64,000 bases of DNA from Vogesella mureinivorans (GCF_007644035.1 NZ_VMTV02000291.1:186001-250000); one strand, 5' to 3'. Positions 1 through 9,155 are shown, counted from the stretch's first letter. Numbers and translations: made by a program. Notes: a model not told the origin generated them from the letters alone.

Positions 1-2
1 CG

Positions 3-545
3 CGCATTGTCAGCCGTGACCTGAGCCAGGCCGACGACAGCGCCATCACCCGCGCCGCTACCGAGTCGCTACTGGAAAACGGCCACGACGCCGTATTCGG
101 CGCGCTGTTCTGGTTTGCCGTGGGCGGCGCACCAGCAGCGCTGGCCTACCGCCTGGCCAACACGCTGGACGCCATGTGGGGCTACCGTAACGACCGCTTC
201 GAGCGCTTTGGCAAAACCGCCGCCCGCGCCGACGACGTGCTGGGCTACGTGCCCTCGCGCCTCACCGCGCTGGCCTACGCCTTGGCCGGCAATACGCGGC
301 TGGCGCTGGCCAGCTGGCGCCGCCAGGCCCCGCTGTGGGATAGCCCCAACGCCGGGCCGGTGATGGCCGCCGGTGCTGGCGCGCTGGGCGTACAGCTGGG
401 CGGCGCCGCCGTCTACCACGGCCAGCTGGAAGCGCGGCCCGCGCTAGGCGCAGGCCCGGCCCCGCGCGCTGGCGACATCCGCCGCGCCGCGCAGCTGATG
501 GACCGCGCCATCGTGCTGTGGCTGCTATTGGCGCTGCCGCTATGA
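3..545 (+). CDS. cbiB: Adenosylcobinamide-phosphate synthase CbiB (CobD in Pseudomonas naming), 3' part
   Basis: Inner-membrane enzyme of late cobalamin synthesis that attaches the aminopropanol (phosphate) arm to adenosylcobyric acid. The open frame enters from the left edge, so the N-terminus is missing; 180 residues remain. Family hallmarks are visible: the ESLLENG.DAV and LFWF segment, then [20 protein letters not shown], then a [11 protein letters not shown] stretch and a hydrophobic C-terminus (WLLLALPL). Its TGA overlaps the ATG of the next gene (ATGA), the first of four such couplings in this operon. Family assignment is firm; only the start is unseen. Confidence 0.93.
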   Translation, partial: RIVSRDLSQADDSAITRAATESLLENGHDAVFGALFWFAVGGAPAALAYRLANTLDAMWGYRNDRFERFGKTAARADDVLGYVPSRLTALAYALAGNTRLALASWRRQAPLWDSPNAGPVMAAGAGALGVQLGGAAVYHGQLEARPALGAGPAPRAGDIRRAAQLMDRAIVLWLLLALPL

Positions 546-1018
546 ATGACACCTTGACACTGCGCGTGGCGCAAGCACACGAATTTGCCGCCCTGCGCGC
601 ACTGTTGCACGCCGCTGTGCACCAGCTGGCGTACCGTCATTACAATGCAGCGCAATGCGCAGCATGGGCACCTGCGCAGTACGATGCCGAGGCTTGGCAG
701 CAACGGCTGGCGGCCAACCCGCCGTGGGTAGCCTGCGTCGGCGACACCCTCGCCGGCTTCATCGACCTGCACCCGGACGGGCTGATCGACCTGTGTTTCG
801 TCCACCCGCAGTTTGCCGGGCGCGGCGTTGGCAGCGGCTTGCTACAGCATGTGCTGACACAGGCCGCCGCCAGGGCGCTGCCGCGCTTGCACGCCGACGT
901 CAGCCTCTGCGCCGAAGCGCTGTTTACCCGCCACGGCTTTGTGGTAACGCAACGGCAAAGCGTGAGCCTGCGCGGGCAAACCTTCGCCAACGCCCGCATG
1001 GAAAGGCCCATCCCATGA
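542..1018 (+). CDS. GNAT-family N-acetyltransferase inside the cobalamin operon
   Basis: Predicted cytosolic acetyl-CoA-dependent acyltransferase of 158 residues; substrate unknown. The acetyl-CoA loop is visible in mid-protein as [15 protein letters not shown] (R/QxxGxG/A pattern), preceded by the strand pair [10 protein letters not shown] and followed by a C-terminal FTRHGFVV element typical of GNAT folds. The start at 542 is chosen over an upstream in-frame ATG because it overlaps the cbiB stop as ATGA. It ends in another ATGA overlap with cobD. Position suggests modification of a cobamide-pathway intermediate or protein, but nothing in the sequence shows that. Confidence 0.85.
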   Translation: MNDTLTLRVAQAHEFAALRALLHAAVHQLAYRHYNAAQCAAWAPAQYDAEAWQQRLAANPPWVACVGDTLAGFIDLHPDGLIDLCFVHPQFAGRGVGSGLLQHVLTQAAARALPRLHADVSLCAEALFTRHGFVVTQRQSVSLRGQTFANARMERPIP

Positions 1019-2022
1019 GCGCCCTGCGCCCCGTCCACGGTGGCAACCTGCTGCAAGCCGTGGCCCGCTTTGGCGGCACGCCCGAGCAATGGCTGGATTT
1101 GTCCGCCGCGCTGAACCCGCAGCCCTACCCGGCCGCAGCCACCGACCCCGCGCTGTGGTACACACTGCCGCAGCCGGACGCCGCCCTGCACGCCGCCGCC
1201 TGCGCCTACTACGGTGCGGCCAAGCTGTTGCCGGTAGCGGGTAGCCAGGCCGCCATCCAGGCGCTGCCACGGCTGCGTGCGCCCGGTAGCGTGGCGGTGG
1301 CGCACCCCAGCTACGCCGAGCACGGCTGGCGCTGGGCCCGCGCCGGCCACCAGGTAGCCCGCTACCCGCACGCCGATCTGGCGGCGCAAGCGGGCCAGGT
1401 GGACGTGCTGATCCTGTGCAACCCCGACAACCCCAGCGGCCAACGTTGGCCGCAACACGCTGTGCTGGCCATGGCGGCGGCGCAGGCGGCACGTGGCGGC
1501 TGGCTGGTGGTGGACGAGGCGTTTGCCGATGTGACGCCCGAGCTGTCCGTGACCACACACGCGGCCACGCAGCCCGGCCTGGTGGTGCTGCGCAGCCCCG
1601 GCAAGTTCTTTGGCCTGGCTGGTTTGCGGCTTGGCTTTGTCGCTGCCGCAGGCGACATCCTGCAGGCGCTGGACGACGAGCTGGGGCCGTGGACCATCCC
1701 CGCGCCGGTGGCGCGCATCGCTAGCGCCGCGCTGGCCGACACCGCCTGGCAAGCCGCCGCACAGCAGCAGTTGGCCGCTGGCCACACCCGCCTGACCGCG
1801 CTGCTGCAGGCGCACGGCCTGCCGGCTGATGGCTGCCACTTGTTTGCCGGTGGCGCCACCACACACGCCGACGCCTTGCAACAACACCTGGCGCGGCACC
1901 ACATCTGGTGCCGCCTGTTTACCGACCCGCAGCCCCGCTTCCGTCTGGGGCTGCCCGCCAGCGAGGCGCACTGGCAGCGCCTAGCCGCCGCGCTGGCCAG
2001 CTTTGCACCGGATACCTTATGA
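1015..2022 (+). CDS. cobD: Threonine-phosphate decarboxylase (CobD; CobC in Pseudomonas naming)
   Basis: PLP enzyme of fold type I that decarboxylates L-threonine O-3-phosphate to (R)-1-amino-2-propanol O-2-phosphate, the linker attached by CbiB. 335 residues. Visible motifs: HGGN near the N-terminus, CNPDNPSG (about residue 135), VVDEAFAD, and SPGKFFGLAG with the PLP lysine at K197, followed by LRLGF. The open frame extends far upstream, but the ATG at 1015 overlaps the GNAT stop and matches the family N-terminus. It overlaps btuF by ATGA. Pathway role agrees with neighbouring cbiB and cobQ. Confidence 0.93.
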   Translation: MSALRPVHGGNLLQAVARFGGTPEQWLDLSAALNPQPYPAAATDPALWYTLPQPDAALHAAACAYYGAAKLLPVAGSQAAIQALPRLRAPGSVAVAHPSYAEHGWRWARAGHQVARYPHADLAAQAGQVDVLILCNPDNPSGQRWPQHAVLAMAAAQAARGGWLVVDEAFADVTPELSVTTHAATQPGLVVLRSPGKFFGLAGLRLGFVAAAGDILQALDDELGPWTIPAPVARIASAALADTAWQAAAQQQLAAGHTRLTALLQAHGLPADGCHLFAGGATTHADALQQHLARHHIWCRLFTDPQPRFRLGLPASEAHWQRLAAALASFAPDTL

Positions 2023-2915
2023 AACCCATCGCCCTTGCCCTGGCCTGCACCCTGGCGCTGCCCGCCGTGGCTGCCAGCGCCGCGCCGATTACCGTTACCG
2101 ACGACCAGGGCCAAACACTCACCCTGCCCGCCCCGGCCAAACGCGTGATCAGCCTGGCGCCGCACGTGACCGAGCTGGTCTACGCCGCCGGTGGCGGCAG
2201 CCGGCTGATTGCCGCCGACGCCAACAGCAACTACCCGCCCGCCGCACAAAACCTGCCGCAGGTGGGCAGCTTTCGCGGTATCGATATCGAACGCGTGATT
2301 GCCGCCAAGCCCGATTTGCTGATTGTGTGGCTGCACGGCCCGGCCGAAAAACAGCTGGCGCAGCTGAAGGCGCTGGGCATCCCCATGTATTACAGCGAGC
2401 CCAAGCACCTGGCCGACATCCCCGCCAGCCTGCGCAAGCTGGGTACCCTGCTAGGTAGCAGTGCCGCCGCCGAGCAAAGCGCCCGCCAGTTTGATACCGA
2501 GCTGGCCGCGCTGCGCCGCCAGTACGCCGGCAAGCCCAAGCTGCGCGTGTTTTATCAGGTGTGGCACAAGCCGCTGTACACGCTAAGCGGCCAGCACATC
2601 GTGAACGACGCCATCGAGCTGTGCGGCGGCCAGAACATTTTTGCCCAGCTGCCCATCCCCGCCCCGGTGGTGAGCGAAGAATCGGTCATTGCGGCCAACC
2701 CGCAGGTGATGCTGGCCGCCGGCATGAAAAAACAAGACGACCTGCAGGCGCGCTGGGCCGGCATCAACGCCATTGCCGCCGTGCAGTACAAGCAGCAATA
2801 CCAGATCGACAGTGACATCCTGAACCGCCCCACCCCGCGCTTCCTGCAAGGCACCCGCGCCGTGTGCCGCAGCCTGGACGCCGCACGGGCGGTCTACGCG
2901 AAAGTAAAACCATGA
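2019..2915 (+). CDS. btuF: Periplasmic vitamin B12 binding protein BtuF
   Basis: Substrate-binding protein of the BtuCD ABC importer, 298 residues. A signal peptide is clear (MKP, a hydrophobic run, then AVAASAA and probable cleavage near residue 22). The mature protein starts with the strand ITVTDDQGQTLTLP and RVISLAPHVTELVYAAG, the classic cluster A-8/BtuF opening, and later has KPDLLIVW. The ATG at 2019 overlaps the cobD stop. No btuC or btuD lies in this window, so the membrane partners must be elsewhere. It overlaps the next, related gene by ATGA. Confidence 0.9.
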   Translation: MKPIALALACTLALPAVAASAAPITVTDDQGQTLTLPAPAKRVISLAPHVTELVYAAGGGSRLIAADANSNYPPAAQNLPQVGSFRGIDIERVIAAKPDLLIVWLHGPAEKQLAQLKALGIPMYYSEPKHLADIPASLRKLGTLLGSSAAAEQSARQFDTELAALRRQYAGKPKLRVFYQVWHKPLYTLSGQHIVNDAIELCGGQNIFAQLPIPAPVVSEESVIAANPQVMLAAGMKKQDDLQARWAGINAIAAVQYKQQYQIDSDILNRPTPRFLQGTRAVCRSLDAARAVYAKVKP

Positions 2916-3745
2916 TCCACACCACACCGCACTACCACCGCATTGCCTGCCTGTGTACCGAGGCGGTAGAAACCCTGTACCTGCTGGGCGCAGAAGACCT
3001 GATCGCAGGCATCTCCGGCTTTACCGTCTACCCGCCCGAGGCCCGCCAGCAAAAACCCAAAATCAGCGGCTTTTCCAGCGGCAAGCTGGAAAAAATCATG
3101 GCGGTGGCGCCCGACCTGGTGGTGGGTTATTCCAGCCTGCAAAACGATATGCTGAAAGAAGTGGCCGAAGCCGGCGTGGATATCCTGCACTTCAACCACC
3201 ACAGCGTAGACGGCGTGCTGCGCATGGTGCGCGTGCTGGGTAGCCTTACCGGCCGCCGCCACGCCGCCGAGCTGCTGTGCGAGCAGCTGGAAGGCCAGAT
3301 CAGCGCCGCCCGCCTGGAAACCGCCGCGCGCGACGCCGCCGGCCTGCCGCGCCCGCTGGTGTATTTCGAAGAATGGCACGACCCCATCATCAGCGGCATC
3401 GGCTGGGTGGGCGAGCTGATTGCGCTGGCCGGCGGGCGCGACGCCTTTGCCGAGCTGGCCGGCCACGCCCGCGCCAAACAGCGCATCATAGCCGACCCGC
3501 AAACCGTGATCGACCGCCAGCCAGACCTGATGGTAGGCAGCTGGTGCGGCAAGCGCTTCCGCCCAGAGACGGTCGCCCAGCGCGAAGGCTGGCAAAACGT
3601 ACCAGCGGTGCGCAACGCCGAGCGCGGCCATATTATCGAAATCAAATCCGCCGACATCCTGGCCCCCGGCCCCACGCTCATCAGCCGTGGCCTGCCGCAG
3701 CTGCAGGCGCTGATCCGCCAGTGGCACGAAGACCGCGCCGGCTAA
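2912..3745 (+). CDS. BtuF-like cobalamin-binding protein lacking a signal peptide
   Basis: Second ABC substrate-binding-type protein immediately after btuF, 277 residues. It begins MIHTTPHYHRIACLCTEAVE with no hydrophobic leader, so it should be cytosolic. The fold markers are present: LYLLGAEDLIAGISG, then PDLVVGYSS, then FEEWHDPIISGIGWVGELI (the FEEWD-like motif of cobalamin-binding proteins), QPDLMVGSWCG and APGPTLI. The upstream in-frame start at 2864 is rejected because 2912 forms ATGA with btuF. Possible roles are a cytosolic corrinoid binder or a chaperone handing corrinoid to CobQ or CbiB; both are inference. Confidence 0.8.
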   Translation: MIHTTPHYHRIACLCTEAVETLYLLGAEDLIAGISGFTVYPPEARQQKPKISGFSSGKLEKIMAVAPDLVVGYSSLQNDMLKEVAEAGVDILHFNHHSVDGVLRMVRVLGSLTGRRHAAELLCEQLEGQISAARLETAARDAAGLPRPLVYFEEWHDPIISGIGWVGELIALAGGRDAFAELAGHARAKQRIIADPQTVIDRQPDLMVGSWCGKRFRPETVAQREGWQNVPAVRNAERGHIIEIKSADILAPGPTLISRGLPQLQALIRQWHEDRAG

Positions 3746-4045
3746 CGGCGCTTTGGCCACGAAGCGGTGAGTAAAAAACTCGGCCACGAACACCACGAAA
3801 AGCACGAAAAAAGATGAAAGCCGTGTGCGCCCAGGTATTTGCCTGAAACGGTTTGCGCTGGCCACTCTGCTGCCATACCAGCGACAACCAACGCACCCGT
3901 TTTATTTTCGTGTTTTTTCGTGGTTTTAGTGGCTAATGCCTTTAATTACGAAACCCACCAAACGCCGGAGCCGCTACTCGTTTTGTTTTCGTGTTTTTTC
4001 GTGGATTTCGTGGCAAAAATGACATTTATCGATCAGGAAATCCCC
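3746..4045. repeat. Intergenic CACGAA-type repeats before cobQ
   Basis: This 300-base gap holds no gene. It contains several runs built on CACGAA/TTCGTG: 3782-3813 in one orientation, and 3903-3932 and 3981-4015 in the other, so the first could pair with either of the later two. The last copy ends just before cobQ. Similar CACGAA intergenic repeats occur in many proteobacteria. No cobalamin riboswitch is recognisable. Confidence 0.6.
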
Positions 4046-5512
<1,467 letters not shown>

Positions 5513-5538
5513 CGCGGCCAACCTTGATGGCTAGACGC

Positions 5539-5647
5539 GTAGCCCGGATAAGGCACAGCCGCATCCAGGGTTACCCGCCCGCGCCCGTGCAAATCGGCCA
5601 TGTTTTACCCCCATCCCCGGATGCGCCGTTGGCTTATCCGGGCTACG
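5539..5647. repeat. REP-like palindromic element, copy P1
   Basis: Two inverted arms, GTAGCCCGGATAAGGC on the left and GGCTTATCCGGGCTACG on the right, with inner GCCGCATCC / GGATGCGCC arms, enclose about 50 variable bases. P1 starts about 27 bases after the cobQ stop, right behind a GCGGCCAACC motif. Copies P2 and P3 follow at 5867 and 6333 in the same orientation. REP or MITE status is inferred; no transposase is nearby. Confidence 0.75.
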
Positions 5648-5678
5648 AACCACTGGCTACTGAGCAAGCCAGTCTTGG

Positions 5679-5796
5679 GTAGGTTGGTGCTGAACGAAGT
5701 GAAGCCCAACGCCGACCACGTGATTTACACCCATGCGGGTGAGCAATATGAGTTGCACTGTAAACGTTGGGCTTCGCAAGCTCAGCCCAACCTACG
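5679..5796. repeat. MITE-like inverted-repeat element, copy Q1
   Basis: About 118 bases with imperfect terminal inverted repeats: left arm GTAGGTTGG.GCTGAACGAAGTGAAGCCCAACG, right arm CGTTGGGCTTCGCAAGCTCAGCCCAACCTACG. The centre carries ATTTACACCCATGCGGGTGAG. A second full copy (Q2) lies at 6472-6589 and single arms at about 7111, 7984 and 8501. No coding capacity. Confidence 0.7.
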
Positions 5797-5802
5797 AGCT
5801 GG

Positions 5803-5840
5803 AAGCGCTGCAACGGCTGCCGCGCTGGCGCGGGGTGTAG
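5803..5840 (+). repeat. Short duplicate of the extreme cobQ 3' end
   Basis: These 38 bases repeat the last codons and the TAG of cobQ (the [11 protein letters not shown] segment, matching 5475-5512) and run straight into the same downstream GCGGCCAACCTTGAT sequence and a P element. It joins Q1 to P2, so it looks like a recombination junction rather than a gene. Confidence 0.8.
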
Positions 5841-5866
5841 CGCGGCCAACCTTGATAGGCAAACGC

Positions 5867-5976
5867 GTAGCCCGGATAAGGCACAGCCGCATCCGGGGTG
5901 GCCAACCAGCGCCCGTGGAAGTCGGCCATGTTTTATCCCCCATCCCCGGATGCGCCGTTGGCTTATCCGGGCTACG
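5867..5976. repeat. REP-like palindromic element, copy P2
   Basis: Same architecture as P1: GTAGCCCGGATAAGGC arm, variable centre including GCGCCCGTGGAAGTCGGCC, and closing GGCTTATCCGGGCTACG arm. Preceded by a GCGGCCAACC motif at 5842 and followed within a few bases by the long cobQ 3' copy. Confidence 0.75.
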
Positions 5977-5981
5977 AGCTT

Positions 5982-6306
5982 CGTGAACGCCGACGCGGCG
6001 GTAAGCGGCTACGAAATCCACATGGGCGTGAGCCATGGCCCGGACTGCCAGCGGCCGGTATTCCAGCTGAACGACGGCAGCGTAGACGGCGCCGTCAGCC
6101 CCGACGGCGCGGTGATGGGCAGCTACCTGCACGGCCTGTTCGACCACCCGCAAGCCGGCAGCGCCCTACTACAATGGGCTGGCATGCACCATGCAAATGG
6201 GGTAGATTTATCGCTATTGCGTGAAAGCAGCCTGGACAGGCTAGCCAGCAGCAGCCAGACGCTACTGGAAGCGCTGCAACGGCTGCCGCGCTGGCGCGGG
6301 GAGTAG
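5982..6306 (+). pseudogene. Duplicated C-terminal fragment of cobQ
   Basis: A near-identical copy of cobQ 5187-5512 starting inside the gene at the [12 protein letters not shown] codons and keeping an open frame to a TAG. It encodes about 107 residues of the glutaminase domain, including the YLHGLFD histidine, but lacks the nucleophile cysteine and the ATPase domain, and has no start or ribosome site of its own. Most differences are silent (for example the ELND-type codons), with a few changes such as ENS to ESS and LRE to LLE. It is bounded by P2 and P3, implying duplication by recombination between P repeats. Confidence 0.85.
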
Positions 6307-6332
6307 CGCGGCCAACCTTGGTGGGCAAACGC

Positions 6333-6447
6333 GTAGCCCGGATAAGGCACAGCCGCATCCGGGGTTTCTTATTCAGCACCAGAATAACTGCGGTCGTTTT
6401 TTGTCATGCCCCTTTCCCGGATGCGCCGTTGGCTTATCCGGGCTACG
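6333..6447. repeat. REP-like palindromic element, copy P3
   Basis: Third copy of the P element, with the same outer arms and a diverged centre (TTTCTTATTCAGCACCAG and following). It lies directly after the cobQ 3' pseudogene, in the same relation to it as P1 to cobQ, and is followed by a shared GTGAGCAAGCCAGTCTTGGG linker and Q2. Confidence 0.75.
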
Positions 6448-6471
6448 AGCTAGTGAGCAAGCCAGTCTTGG

Positions 6472-6589
6472 GTAGGTTGGCGCTGAACGAAGTGAAGCCC
6501 AACGCCGACCACGCGATTTACACCCATACGGATTGGCAATATTGCGTACGCGGTAAACGTTGGGCTTCGCAAACTCAGCCCAACCTACG
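6472..6589. repeat. MITE-like inverted-repeat element, copy Q2
   Basis: Second full copy of Q1, same length and orientation, diverged mainly in the centre (CATACGGATTGGCAATATTG). It ends about 33 bases before the start of the secreted hypothetical protein and may supply that gene's upstream region. Confidence 0.7.
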
Positions 6590-6622
6590 GCCCTACGAGT
6601 TGATAGAACAAAAGCGAAAATA

Positions 6623-7069
6623 ATGCGATATATTACAACCCTATTGTTTTTGTTCTTCTTTTTATATTTCGCATGCTCGCACGCATCAACTAGGCTAGTA
6701 CCAATATTGAAACCAGTTGAATCCGATTGTGCAATTGGCTTCATTTTGACTAGCCCCATGCGCGGGTATGATCTTAACATCCAGTCCGTTTCAAAAGATG
6801 GCTCTGGCCGTTCGTACAGGTTATTTATTGGTTATAACGATGAATTACCAAAGGGCGGCAGCGTATTCTTTAATTTAAAAGGCTTGCACCTATCCAGCGG
6901 GCGTTACTTCGTTGATTTTTCCAAGTTTGGCGTTTCTGGCCATGCCGAGTTTGATTTTTATAGGCAAGGCAAAGCCACGGTTATTGACTTGTACGATTTT
7001 GAGCCAAATTATAATCGCAACGACCCCCGCTCGAAATATACAAAAAAGATAGCGACGTGTAGATTTTAA
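6623..7069 (+). CDS. Small secreted hypothetical protein
   Basis: 148 residues, not recognised. The start at 6623 is chosen because it gives a clear export signal: MRYITTLLFLFFFLYFACSH, probably cleaved after SHA; a cysteine at residue 18 in FAC is a weak lipobox possibility. The mature part is predicted to be a beta-rich small domain (RLFIGYNDELPKGG, GRYFVDFSKFG). Base composition is clearly AT-richer than the surroundings and the gene sits between Q-type repeats, so transfer is likely. No strong ribosome site is seen. Confidence 0.6.
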   Translation: MRYITTLLFLFFFLYFACSHASTRLVPILKPVESDCAIGFILTSPMRGYDLNIQSVSKDGSGRSYRLFIGYNDELPKGGSVFFNLKGLHLSSGRYFVDFSKFGVSGHAEFDFYRQGKATVIDLYDFEPNYNRNDPRSKYTKKIATCRF

Positions 7070-7110
7070 AATCTAGACAACGTTGTTACATCACGGCACT
7101 GCTTGCGTGG

Positions 7111-7150
7111 TAAACGTTGGGCTTTGCAAGCTCAGTCTAACCTACGGGCT
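7111..7150. repeat. Single right arm of the Q element
   Basis: The sequence GTAAACGTTGGGCTTTGCAA and its continuation CTCAGTCTAACCTACGG match the right arm of Q1/Q2 with a few changes. There is no left arm nearby. It separates the two AT-rich orphan genes. Confidence 0.6.
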
Positions 7151-7193
7151 GCGCTGACTTTCTAAAATTTCCGGAAAGTTTGATTGTTTAATT

Positions 7194-7940
7194 ATGGCAA
7201 CGAAAATCTACCTACTGATAAAAGTCTTTGACAAAGAAGAATACGCAGATGCCTTCATCCAGAATGGTGAGTTGTTTTGCAGAACTCTTGGTGATTTTAA
7301 GAAGGCAGATGAGGAAGATGGGCGTGGCGATAGGTTTGAAGCTGTCACAGATTGGTATCAACCAGATCAGATCAAGCTAGCCATCACCTACAAAGATAGT
7401 GACGGTATTGAAAAGAGCTTTCCAATTGAAAAGCTGGCCGGTCCAGTCACAGTCCAGAACAATGGCTATGAAAGGCTAAATCTTTACTGTATGTATGCGG
7501 TTAAAGCTCCAGAGTTTGAAGAGTCCTATGAGACAGAAGAAGAGCGAGTAGCCATCGTTGAGAAAATCAATCAGATGCTTAAGGAAAGAATTACCTTGAG
7601 TGATGAGATTTTATCACTGGGCGAATTCGCAGTTGTTGTCTACGAGGTTGAAGACTTCATTGGCAGGATCAAGAAGGCTGCACAAGAGAAGGACTTTGCT
7701 TGCTGGAATGGTTTAATTGACTACTACGACCCAGACACATTTCACGGTAGCTTCAAAGAGCTTGAGGCCATTTTCAGAAAGAGGAACATCTACGAACACC
7801 AGAATGAGTATCGCTTTGCTTTTGGCTCACACGAACCTGACGGGACCAAATTGATCCATCTTGGTTCGTTGGATGGAATCGCTATCAAAGTTCCAACTAG
7901 AGATATAAATGAAAAGCTCCAACTGAAGCTTTTTGAATAA
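7194..7940 (+). CDS. Orphan hypothetical protein of 248 residues
   Basis: Soluble acidic protein with no signal or membrane segment; I cannot assign a family. The layout loosely recalls DUF2971-type accessory proteins: an N-terminal part with GELFCRTLGDFKKADE, a middle with WYQPDQIKLAITY, and a C-terminal YEHQNEYRFAFGS segment in which a basic/aromatic EYRF motif precedes a short strand. That resemblance is weak. Codon use is AT-rich compared with neighbours, and repeat arms lie on both sides, which suggests cargo acquired by transfer. No partner gene is adjacent. Confidence 0.6.
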   Translation: MATKIYLLIKVFDKEEYADAFIQNGELFCRTLGDFKKADEEDGRGDRFEAVTDWYQPDQIKLAITYKDSDGIEKSFPIEKLAGPVTVQNNGYERLNLYCMYAVKAPEFEESYETEEERVAIVEKINQMLKERITLSDEILSLGEFAVVVYEVEDFIGRIKKAAQEKDFACWNGLIDYYDPDTFHGSFKELEAIFRKRNIYEHQNEYRFAFGSHEPDGTKLIHLGSLDGIAIKVPTRDINEKLQLKLFE

Positions 7941-7983
7941 TTTTCTATAGTTAATAAATAGACGGCCTCAAGGACCAAGCTCG

Positions 7984-8286
7984 GCAGGTTGGGCTGAATA
8001 AAATGAAGCCCAAAGTTTACCGCGCCCCATCTGCTGCGCGCTCTGAATACGCTCTGCCCGACGAAAACCATCAGGCCACGCCACCTTCAAGCAAAGCCAC
8101 TGCGCCACACTTGACCATTCCGCAATAACAAAGCTGGCCGCAAACCGTCATGGCTTGCGGCCAACCTTGTTTGACCGACCTGTAATGACCCACTAAAAAC
8201 CTGCACAGGTCATAATTCACACAGTGCGTAGATGGCAGATAGCTTTGTTTTGATGGGTTACGCTGCGCTTCACCCATCCTACGTTG
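7984..8286. repeat. Repeat-rich non-coding segment (Q arm and related elements)
   Basis: No gene is supported here. At 7984-8021 lies a left arm of Q (GGCAGGTTGGGCTGAATAAA). A GCGGCCAACC motif is at 8157. At 8253-8286 is a different, widespread type of repeat (GGGTTACGCTGCGCTTCACC, then CATCCTACG). The segment looks like a graveyard of small palindromic elements. Confidence 0.55.
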
Positions 8287-8294
8287 GAACTTGC

Positions 8295-8498
8295 CCCCCC
8301 AATAACAAGGTTGGCCGCATGCCGTGATGGCGTGCGGCCAACCTTGTTTGATTGATGGCAGCTGCCCTTTGTGGCGAAGGACAAGCTGCCGTCACCGTTT
8401 TGCGGCGGAATGACAACCCGCCCACCATATCAGGCGGCTTGCACCGGTACGGTAGGCGGGGGGCTACCCTGCCCGGCGTGTGCCGGGCGATAGCTCAG
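8295..8498. repeat. 204-bp direct repeat, copy 1
   Basis: Matches 8638-8841 base for base except about four substitutions (offset 343). It contains the inverted GGTTGGCCGC pair, then GATTGATGGCAGCTGCCC, a GGCGGAATGACAACCCG stretch, and a CCCGGCGTGTGCCGGGC palindrome. This copy is followed by a Q left arm instead of a gene. Confidence 0.9.
8304..8348. terminator. Inverted GGTTGGCCGC pair forming a terminator-like hairpin (copy 1)
   Basis: AACAAGGTTGGCCGCA pairs with TGCGGCCAACCTTGTT across a short loop, giving a stem of at least 16 base pairs. The T-runs are short on both strands, so termination strength is uncertain. The two motif copies start 25 bases apart (8309 and 8334). Confidence 0.6.
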
Positions 8499-8500
8499 CT

Positions 8501-8545
8501 CGGTAGGTTGGGCTGAATGAAATGAAGCCCAACGTTTACCGCGCA
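8501..8545. repeat. Single left arm of the Q element
   Basis: GGTAGGTTGGGCTGAATGAA, then ATGAAGCCCAACGTTTACCG, matches the left arm of Q1/Q2. It lies between the two 204-bp direct repeats. Confidence 0.6.
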
Positions 8546-8637
8546 CCCGTTGCCGCACGCGCTGAATGTTGTTCGCCGCGCCACGGTAACCGTTTGGCTT
8601 CGCCACACTCAAGCCAAATACGCCGCACTTGATCATT

Positions 8638-8841
8638 CCCCCCAATAACAAGGTTGGCCGCATGCTGTGATGGCGTGCGGCCAACCTTGTTTGATTGATG
8701 GCAGCTGCCCTTTGTGGCGAAGGGCAGGCTGCCGTCACCGTTTTGCGGCGGAATGACAACCCGCCCACCATATCAGGCGGCTTGCAGCGGTACGGTAGGC
8801 GGGGGGCTACCCTGCCCGGCGTGTGCCGGGCGATAGCTCAG
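8638..8841. repeat. 204-bp direct repeat, copy 2, overlapping the MoaF-like gene end
   Basis: Second copy of 8295-8498. It reaches four bases into the reverse-strand MoaF-like gene (its TGA stop plus one more base), so this is probably the original location and copy 1 the duplicate. The duplication of a gene 3' end with its downstream hairpin parallels what happened at cobQ. Confidence 0.9.
8647..8691. terminator. Inverted GGTTGGCCGC pair downstream of the MoaF-like gene (copy 2)
   Basis: Same hairpin as at 8304-8348, about 150 bases beyond the stop of the reverse-strand gene at 8838. Motif copies start at 8652 and 8677, again 25 bases apart. It may terminate the reverse-strand MoaF/SnoaL operon. 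Confidence 0.6.
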
Positions 8842-9155
8842 TACGGGGTGAGCGTACCGGCCAGGTTGATGAACTGGCCGTCCTTGGTGGTGATATTGGT
8901 CCAGACCTTGTCGTTGTCGAAATCCTGCACATGCACAACGGTGGCACCCAGCGCGGGCTCGCTCCAGTACACCATGAACACATTGGGGCGAACTTCGGTG
9001 CGGTGGATGGTGACGGTCATGTCCTGGCCTTCTGGCTGGCCGTGGGCATTCAGCGCTTGCCATGTCATTCGGGTTTCGCTGTGAAAGTCCAGGCGGAAAG
9101 CAAGCTGGCCAAAGTCTACTTTGAAGCTATTGCCAATTACATTAGCGGTTTTCAT
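8838..9155 (-). CDS. MoaF-like (calycin-type) small protein
   Basis: 105-residue cytosolic protein resembling the MoaF-related domain family. Visible pattern: GNSFKVDFGQLAFRLDFHSE, then VTIHRTEVRPNVFMVYWSEP, VVHVQDFDNDKVWTNIT and a C-terminal FINLAGTLTPY, consistent with a lipocalin-like barrel. The start at 9155 has AAAGGACACC just upstream and is preferred to the longer frame from 9242, which would overlap the upstream gene. It is the second gene of an operon with the SnoaL-like gene (53-base gap). Likely a small-ligand binder or enzyme accessory; the ligand is unknown. Confidence 0.75.
   Translation of the reverse strand: MKTANVIGNSFKVDFGQLAFRLDFHSETRMTWQALNAHGQPEGQDMTVTIHRTEVRPNVFMVYWSEPALGATVVHVQDFDNDKVWTNITTKDGQFINLAGTLTPY

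Noticed and set aside
3746-4045. A cobalamin riboswitch before cobQ
   Set aside because: A GCCACT near 3860 recalls part of a B12 box, but the rest of the conserved box and core are absent and the gap is mostly CACGAA repeats.
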